NCBI RefSeq assembly: GCF_040712315.1
Contig: NC_134013.1
Span: forward strand, 38,796,501 to 38,860,500
Reading direction: 5' to 3'
DNA length: 64,000 bases
Source: Castanea sativa
Lineage: Eukaryota > Streptophyta > Magnoliopsida > Fagales > Fagaceae
Below, piece by piece: positions 57,201 to 64,000 of this stretch (within the stretch, counting starts at the first letter, position 1; each line of letters opens with the position of its first letter). The notes beneath the pieces are model-generated. The model searched no databases, had not been told where the DNA came from, and saw nothing but the letters and a program-made list of their open reading frames with translations. Made by a program: the position numbers and the translations under genes.

Positions 57201-60200
57201 AAACAAATTCGAATTTCATAAATTAGGGCACACGTTTTACACTTAAACTGTAACTGCTTGCAGTTACGACTTAGAATTGAAAAAGAAGAGCCTTTGAACT
57301 CACGCGAAGTGTGTGTGAAAGCCTACAATGATGAACTTGCAGCTTAATAATAATGGTATAGTAATCACCTTCTTACCTTCTCGCATTCAGAGGTTGAGCT
57401 TGATGAGCAAGCATTTATATGTATTTGATAATGAAAGCTTATAATGACTGTTAGAGAGTTGCACTAGATTTCTTGTTTGAAAATTTTCTTACCACTAGTT
57501 AGGATAAACTAAAACACAACTATTTTTTTTGGTTCCACAAGTTTCATTCACTTCTTCTTTATTGGGGGGATGGGAGTTTTCCTTTGTGTCTCTATTTCTT
57601 CAACATTACAAAATAGGAGATTTGGATGGCTGTTCTTACAATTTACACACTAATGAATGAAGTTTATTTTTGTTTTGGCCACATGAATGCGAAAATGATA
57701 TATCCTGTTTTTTCAGATCTTTTTCTTGGTGTGAATAACATGAGATCTTCCACTCTTCTCTCTCTCTCTTTTCTGAGCTGCACTTATCGAATTACTATTT
57801 CAGGTGTGTCATTGCAGAGCTTTTCCTTGAGGGTCAACCACCATTTGAACTCTCCCAACTTCTTGCTTATCGCAGAGGTCAATATGATCCTAGCCAACAT
57901 CTTGAGAAGGTACTCTCTCTCTCTCTCCCCCCTTGTCTAATTTATACTTTATTTTGGAGCCATAATTTTTTATTTTATATTATCATGTTGTACCTCTAGC
58001 CTCAACCTTTATTTTTTAGCCTTGCCTTCATTCTAATATTGCATTAGAGTTGATCAATGTCACTCCTTACTGGTGTCTGTATATCTATGGTCATGTTTCT
58101 CTTACCTTCTTTATGTTGTTTGCCCTTCATGCTCAATGATTAGCCATTTGTTGTCTGTGCAGATCCCTGATTCTGGAATCCGCAAGATGATACTACATAT
58201 GATTCAGCTGGAACCAGAGTCACGACTTTCTGCTGAAAGCTACCTGCAGGAATATGCGGATGTTGTGTTTCCAAGCTACTTCTCGCCGTTCCTGCATAAT
58301 TTCTACTGCTACTGGAATCCTCTTCATTCTGATATGAGGGTAAACAACTATTAAATATAACATGTAAAATGAATTTTAAGATCTCAACCTTTTGCTACTT
58401 ATTGCAACTCACATATGGTGCCCTTGCTTCCATGTAATTATTATATGTAGGTTGCATTGTGCCAGAGAGTTTTCCCAGAGATACTTAAGCAAATGATGGA
58501 CACCAGGTCATCTGAGGAGACTGGTAGTGGACTCTGTACACCTTCTAACAGTACTAGTGGTAAGCTGTCGCAAGAGATGGTTGCAAAACAAAATGTCAAT
58601 TTGACAAAGGACTCATTTAGAAAGAGAGAGGAGACAGAGAAAGGCTTAACTCGTGATCAATTTGAACTTCTTGGTGATCTCAATACGCTGCTCAGGGATG
58701 TTAAACAGAATAACCATTACCCTGGTGCCAAGCTGATGCTTGAGGATGCGCCCAATTCTTTGTTGTCCCAAAATCTTAAAACTTGTGGGATGCAATCTTC
58801 CGGTGACCTGCTTCAGACTATGTCCAATGCATTTAGGAGAAATGATCATCCCTTTCTGAAAAAGATTACGATGAACAATTTGAATACGTTGATGTCTGAG
58901 TATGACAGCCAATCAGATACCTTTGGAATGCCCTTTTTACCATTGCCTGAAGATAGTATGAGATGTGAGGGTATGGTTCTGATTGCCTCTCTTCTTTGCT
59001 CCTGCATACGAAACGTCAAGTTACCTCATTTGAGGAGGGCAGCTGTACTCTTACTCAAGTCTTCTGCACTATATATTGATGATGAAGATCGGTTGCAGCG
59101 AGTGCTTCCATATGTTATTGCAATGCTTTCAGATCAAGCAGCAATTGTTCGTTGTGCTTCCTTGGAGACTTTGTGCGATATTCTGCCTTTAGTTCGAGAT
59201 TTCCCCCCAAGTGATGCAAAAATTTTTCCAGAGTACATTCTTCCAATGCTTTCCATGCTTCCTGATGATCCAGAGGAAAGTGTGAGGATATGTTATGCCA
59301 GCAATATTGCTAAGCTGGCACTAACTGCTTATGGTTTCTTGATTCACTCAATAAGCATGAGTGAGGCAGGGGTTCTTGATGAATTGACATTAACAGAGAA
59401 GCCATTGGCATCGTCTAATGAGGCATCTGGACGACTACAAAGGATAAATAGCGATGCACAATTAGCACAGCTGAGGAAGTCCATTGCAGAGGTCGTTCAA
59501 GAACTAGTTATGGGTCCAAAGCAGACACCAAATATCAGGAGAGCGCTCCTTCGGGACATTGGCAATCTATGCTGCTTCTTTGGCCAGAGGCAAAGTAATG
59601 ACTTTCTGTTGCCCATCCTACCTGCCTTTCTAAATGATCGAGATGAGCAACTACGGGCAGTTTTCTATGGGCAAATTGTGTACGTATGCTTCTTTGTAGG
59701 CCAAAGAAGTGTGGAGGAATATCTTTTACCTTACATTGAGCAGGCTTTAAGTGATGCAACAGAAGCTGTAATTGTTAATGCTTTGGATTGCTTGGCCATT
59801 CTATGTAGAAGTGGTTTCTTGCGGAAGAGGATACTACTTGAGATGATAGAGCGTGCCTTTCCGTTGTTATGTTATCCCAGTCAATGGGTACGAAGGTCGG
59901 CCGTCACTTTCATTGCTGCTAGCAGTGAGACCTTAGGTGCAGTAGATTCCTATGTTTTCCTTGCTCCACTTATTCGGCCTTTCCTCCGTAGACAACCAGC
60001 ATCTTTGGCTTCTGACAAGGCTCTCCTTTTATGTTTAAACCCTCCAGTTGCAAGACAAGTGTGTTATCAAGTTTTAGAAAATGCCAGGAGTTCAGATATG
60101 TTGGAGAGACAAAGAAAAATTTGGTATAATTCATCACCTCATTCTAAACAGTGGGAAAGCATGGATATACTCAAGAGAGGGTCAGGGAAGAGCTGGCCCA

Positions 60201-63200
60201 ATAATCAACAAAGTCCTGATGGTCTAAAACCTGTAGGCAATGCATTGCAACAGCCAGAACTGACTGAATCTGATGATGGTGAGGCTAATTCTAGAGGCAT
60301 GGGAAATTTTATGAGTAATGCTTGTAGCACAGTTGATGTTCGAGATCCCCTATCCTCAGAAAAGTTGAAATTTTCAGGCTTTATGTCACCACAGGTTAGT
60401 GGTGTGAGTAGTTTTATATGTGATAAATCATCAGAAGGCATACCGCTGTACTCCTTTAGCTTGGACAGGCGGGCGGTTGGAATTCCTCCTGCTGGGTCTG
60501 ATTCTCCATTACAAGTAGATTCCCCAGGATTTGGTTCATCATCAATGCCTTGGATGGATCCTGTAAATAAATCATTTAGCTTGGCTAGTTCAGTTCCAGC
60601 ACCTAAGCTTGTTTCAGGCTCATACAGCATCAGCAGCGGCTCAAAACAGTTCCACAGAGTGGTACATGAACCAGAAGGCAGAGAAAATGATCAAGTGGCT
60701 TATGTCAATAGCAAATTTCAAGAGATTGGATCATCTAGCATAATAAAAGGCAGTTCTATTACTGTGGAAGATGCCTCCACTTCAACTGATCTAACAGGAT
60801 TGCCAACTTTTGCACGAACATCATCAATTCCAGATTCAGGTTGGAGGCCAAGAGGGGTGCTAGTTGCGCACCTCCAGGAGCATCGTTCCGCGGTTAATGA
60901 TATAGCCATATCAACTGATCATAGTTTTTTTGTGAGTGCATCTGATGATTCCACTGTCAAGGTTTGGGATTCAAGAAAATTGGAAAAGGACATCTCATTT
61001 AGGTCGAGGCTAACTTATCACTTGGAGGGAAGCCGAGCACTGTGCAGTGCAATGCTTCGGGGCTCTGCTCAAGTTGTTGTTGGAGCATGTGATGGCACGA
61101 TACATATGTTTTCTGTTGATTACATTTCTAGAGGCCTTGGTAATGTTGTTGAGAAGTACTCTGGTATTGCTGACATAAAAAAGAAGGATATCAAGGAAGG
61201 TGCTATACTCAGCCTTCTTAACTACTCTGCTGATAGTAGTTTCAGTCAGATGGTTATGTTTAGCACACAAAATTGCGGGATCCATCTGTGGGATACAAGA
61301 AAAAACTCCAGCTCATGGACATTAAAAGCAACTCCGGAGGAGGGCTATGTGTCTTCTTTGGTAACAGATCCTTGTGGGAATTGGTTTGTTTCAGGATCTT
61401 CAAGAGGTGTGCTTACACTTTGGGATCTGAGGTTCCTTATACCTGTGAATTCATGGCAGTATTCTCTTCCATGCCCCATTGAGAAGATGTGTCTCTTTGT
61501 ACCTCCTCCAAATTCCTCTGCATCTACTACTGCAAGACCCCTTATTTATGTTGCTGCTGGTTGCAATGAAGTTTCTCTTTGGAATGCAGAAAATGGGAGC
61601 TGCCACCAGGTACATGGGCTTTATTTCTAATAATTGTTTATTAAAAAAAAGTGTGATTGCATTGCATGAGTCAGGAGTTCCCATAATCTCCTATAGGGGC
61701 TCACATGGTAACTATAGAACAAATCTGTTTCTCCCCCAACCAAAAAAGAAAAAGAGAATGAAAGATTCAAGTAAAGATAAAAGCAATAGTGTAGTTTTGG
61801 TGGAAAAGCTAAGTTGAATTGTTGGAGATCTCAAGTTCAACCAAAATTGATTGATAATATCCTGTATGCTTTCTCTAGGAGGGAGCATGGATTCCCCCCA
61901 AAAAGTGAATCATCAATACATAGTCCATCTTTTCTTCAACTATTTTGAGTAGTTGGTAATTCCATATAAACTAAAATTTGCCAACTCTTCACAAGTCTGG
62001 GACTAGAGTCCTTTACTCATTGAATTTACTTCAGTGACCTTGTTAAGTTACAAGTGGATATGCTAAAAGGCAGTAATTTTGGCAAGATAAAGAAGATGAG
62101 CATAGCATGTGCAACCTCCTTGACTTAATAATTGTGTGAAGTTTTACTTAAAAATAATGTACGAATGACAAAGTTGACTATATATTGATGGAACTATGAA
62201 GTACCTCTTGCTTTAAGGATGATGAAGGTGCATATTCATGTTTCATTATAGGGGCTCTTGGTTTTCACTGCTTATAGTGGCGTAAAATACTCTGGATTAC
62301 TATCTATTGTATTATTGACTTATTGATTTGATCAATCTTTACCTAGTTAAATTTGGTTTTCACAATATTCAACTTTTGTTTTAGGTACTGCGGGTGGCAA
62401 ACTATGATAGTGATGCGGAAATGTATGATGGGCCTTGGGCCTTGGCTAGACCATCTAGTAAGTCAAATTCTAGACCAGATCTCAGACGAAATGTTAATCC
62501 GAGGTACCGAGTTGATGAGCTGAATGAACCTCCCCCTCGTCTTCCTGGTATCCGTTCATTGCTTCCCTTACCTGGGGGTGATTTGTTAACTGGTGGTACT
62601 GACTTGAAGATACGTCGATGGGATCATCACAGGTTTGTAAATAACTTCTGATCTTCTTCGTTTTCATGAGATTTCTGTGATTGAATTGACTTTTATTGTT
62701 GATGTTACAGTCCTGACCGAAGTTACTGTATCTGTGGGCCGAACTTGAATGGAGTTGGGAATGATGATTTCTATGAAGCAAGATCGAGTTTTGGTGTGCA
62801 AGTTGTGCAGGTAAGTTTTATGTTTCTGTTCAATTGTGTAATGAAATTAATATTTGACTAATATGGTATGTTTCCTTTTTCGGATTTAGGAAATAGCTTG
62901 TGCTTTGCCTCTTTTTTTTGGGCCAGAATCTAGTCAAACTTTTTTATTTGCATCTCCACCCTATGATTCTCTTATCGTCCTACCTTCTAGGTGCCTGTTT
63001 TATGACAATTGTGAATCAAACTATGCTCATTTCTTGTGAAGTGTTTGTTGCTTTCAATTCCTTAACTTGTTTATCAGGAAATTGAAAGTTTTCTTAATTT
63101 TATGCAACTCATGAAATTATAGCTTGTGATGCTAAACTTAGTGCTTTTCTTTGGGTATATAGGAGACAAGGAGACGACCGCTAACTAGTAAGTTGACAGC

Positions 63201-63339
63201 AAAAGCAGTTCTTGCAGCAGCTGCCACCGACTCTGCTGGTTGCCATCGTGACTCCGTTCTCTCTCTAGCTTCTGTCAAGTTGAATCAGAGATTTTTAATA
63301 TCGAGCTGTAGAGATGGGGCTGTCAAGGTTTGGAAGTAA
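53472..63339 (+). CDS. VPS15: VPS15, regulatory kinase subunit of the class III PI3-kinase complex
   Basis: VPS15 anchors and activates VPS34 on endosomes and autophagosomes. Eleven exons: 53472-53744, 53963-54085, 54556-54601, 54702-54862, 56630-56709, 57804-57909, 58163-58339, 58451-61609, 62385-62632, 62711-62810, 63163-63339. All have GT/AG borders and join in frame to 1549 codons. The N-terminus MGNKIARTT is an N-myristoylation signal. The kinase domain (about residues 25-330) has a weak glycine loop (LGRGRFFKS), [16 protein letters not shown] as catalytic loop, and DFAS in place of DFG, as usual in VPS15. HEAT repeats span about 480-870, a low-complexity linker 880-1120, and WD40 repeats from about 1125 to the end (VKVWK). 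Exon 8 alone encodes 1053 residues. Length fits plant VPS15. Introns 2 and 4 contain transposons. Confidence 0.97.
54129..54220 (+). mobile_element. SINE in VPS15 intron 2
   Basis: GGTTAGCTCAA resembles an A box and CTGGGATTGAATGCC a B box. The body CCGCCTACGCCAAAAAAG followed by CTGATTGGT is the typical 3' part of Au-like plant SINEs. The tail is a GT/TA microsatellite (54211-54245). Confidence 0.65.
54246..54475 (-). mobile_element. LINE 3' terminal fragment in VPS15 intron 2
   Basis: On the minus strand the end of an L1-like ORF2 is readable: [20 protein letters not shown], then LLEWSS and an untranslated tail ending near 54246. It is flanked by TA microsatellites on both sides, so a target duplication cannot be seen. 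Antisense to VPS15. Confidence 0.65.
55231..55990. mobile_element. TIR element in VPS15 intron 4
   Basis: The left end GGCCCCGTTTGTTTCG with AAAACATTTTCTGG nearby mirrors the complement of the right end GATCCATTTGTTTTGG with AGAAAATG. Inside are (CT)n/(GA)n stretches (55381-55403, 55508-55519) and no transposase. The termini resemble those of 48606-49543. Confidence 0.55.
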
Positions 63340-63910
63340 ATGACTTAAGCACACATAGTGAGTTTTTGTACATATTTAGAGCCAATGCTAGTTGAAATTG
63401 TACATTGTATTCTAAGACTAAAAGCATGGATTCTCTTGCATATAATTCAAATTATACCTGTCTGATTTGTATATCATGTAGGATTAGTTAGCAGTTTTTG
63501 TTGTTTGACGACGGCTTTCTTTTGTTGTTATGATATTTTAATTTAAATGCTTCAAGTTAAAATGGTGTCATTATCAGCTTCCGTAAGATATTTATCCTGA
63601 TTCAATTTTACCTTTTGCTTTTATATGGAAAGTTCAATTGCCATGATATCTCCTGGTCTGTTGACTTGAGCTTTGTTTATCTTAGTAATCTGAGAAATTA
63701 TGGATTGTCTAAATTACAATGCTGTGCTTCCTTCCTTCATTAAAAAAAAAAAATTATAGCATTTGGAAAGATGGGGTTTGCATGATATTCTTTATTGGCA
63801 TATAAGTATGCAAGACCACAGTTTTGACCTGGAAAAAATTATACATTGAATTGCCATGTTGGAGATGTGCTTTAACCTTAGGGTTTGGCGTAGTTACTTG
63901 TCTGCCTAAG
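63340..63910 (+). other. 3' UTR and downstream flank of VPS15
   Basis: It follows the TAA at 63337-63339. I see no second gene. A canonical AATAAA is not obvious, so the poly(A) site remains unplaced. Confidence 0.5.
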
Positions 63911-64000
63911 ACAATTACTTTTTTTTTTTTGATTAGTAAGAAAGATGTATATTCAAAAAACTACTCTATGCAAAGAAGCACAAAGCATAAAGATTATAGA
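63911..64000 (-). mobile_element. LINE 3' end running off the window
   Basis: A T-run at 63919-63930 is followed by GATTAGTAAGAAAGATGTAT and ACTACTCTATGCAAAGAAG. This matches the reverse complement of the 3' end of the LINE at 25129-28571 (T-run, ATAAGTAAGAATGATATAT, CTACTCTATGCC). The body lies beyond the window. Confidence 0.75.

Noticed and set aside
1..64000. CRISPR arrays, operons, riboswitches, bacterial promoters
   Set aside because: Intron-containing genes and plant transposons show this is eukaryotic nuclear DNA. The tandem repeats found have no spacer-repeat regularity.

Overview
This is nuclear DNA of a flowering plant, most likely a eudicot. The genes have GT-AG introns and encode plant-type housekeeping proteins. 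The spacers and introns are full of plant transposable elements: copia and gypsy LTR elements, L1-like LINEs, tRNA-derived SINEs, hAT- and Mutator-like inverted-repeat elements, and remains of an endogenous pararetrovirus. I cannot name the species from sequence alone. There is no prokaryotic gene organisation and no CRISPR array.

Three host genes are supported. (1) 20188-20919 (+) is a two-exon OXS3-like (OXIDATIVE STRESS 3) gene. (2) 24337-41004 (-) is an 18-exon arginyl-tRNA synthetase. All junctions join in frame to 646 codons, although its introns hold three L1-like LINE copies and smaller repeats. (3) 53472-63339 (+) is an 11-exon VPS15 (regulatory kinase of the class III PI3-kinase complex), joining to 1549 codons. 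A LINE fragment, a SINE and a TIR element sit in its introns.

Layout: 75-6516 is a complete but decayed Ty1/copia element on the minus strand (435-bp LTRs, TTGAT target duplication). 7030-9065 is a decayed LINE. 9111-10260 is an inverted-repeat element that appears to carry a captured host exon. 10721-18760 holds three solo LTRs of one family, two with exact and one with near-exact target duplications. 20-24 kb holds the OXS3-like gene, a MITE, a SINE and a hAT-like element nested in another inverted-repeat element. 24.3-41 kb is the ArgRS gene, with telo-box and site II promoter motifs. 41.2-46.7 kb is a mosaic of a LINE RNase H relic, a gypsy LTR with the start of gag, and an endogenous caulimovirid-like segment that keeps a protease, distal reading frames, a TATA-bearing intergenic region and a tRNA-Met primer site but has no reverse transcriptase. 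46.7-53.4 kb is repeat-rich spacer with another solo LTR. The rest is VPS15, and a LINE 3' end starts at the right edge.

The three genes belong to unrelated pathways (stress response, translation, autophagy/endosomal trafficking), so no operon-like cooperation is implied. The most interesting material is the pararetrovirus/gypsy mosaic, the Pack-MULE-like exon capture, the solo-LTR cluster, and the ArgRS gene with a possible dual start and LINE-loaded introns.
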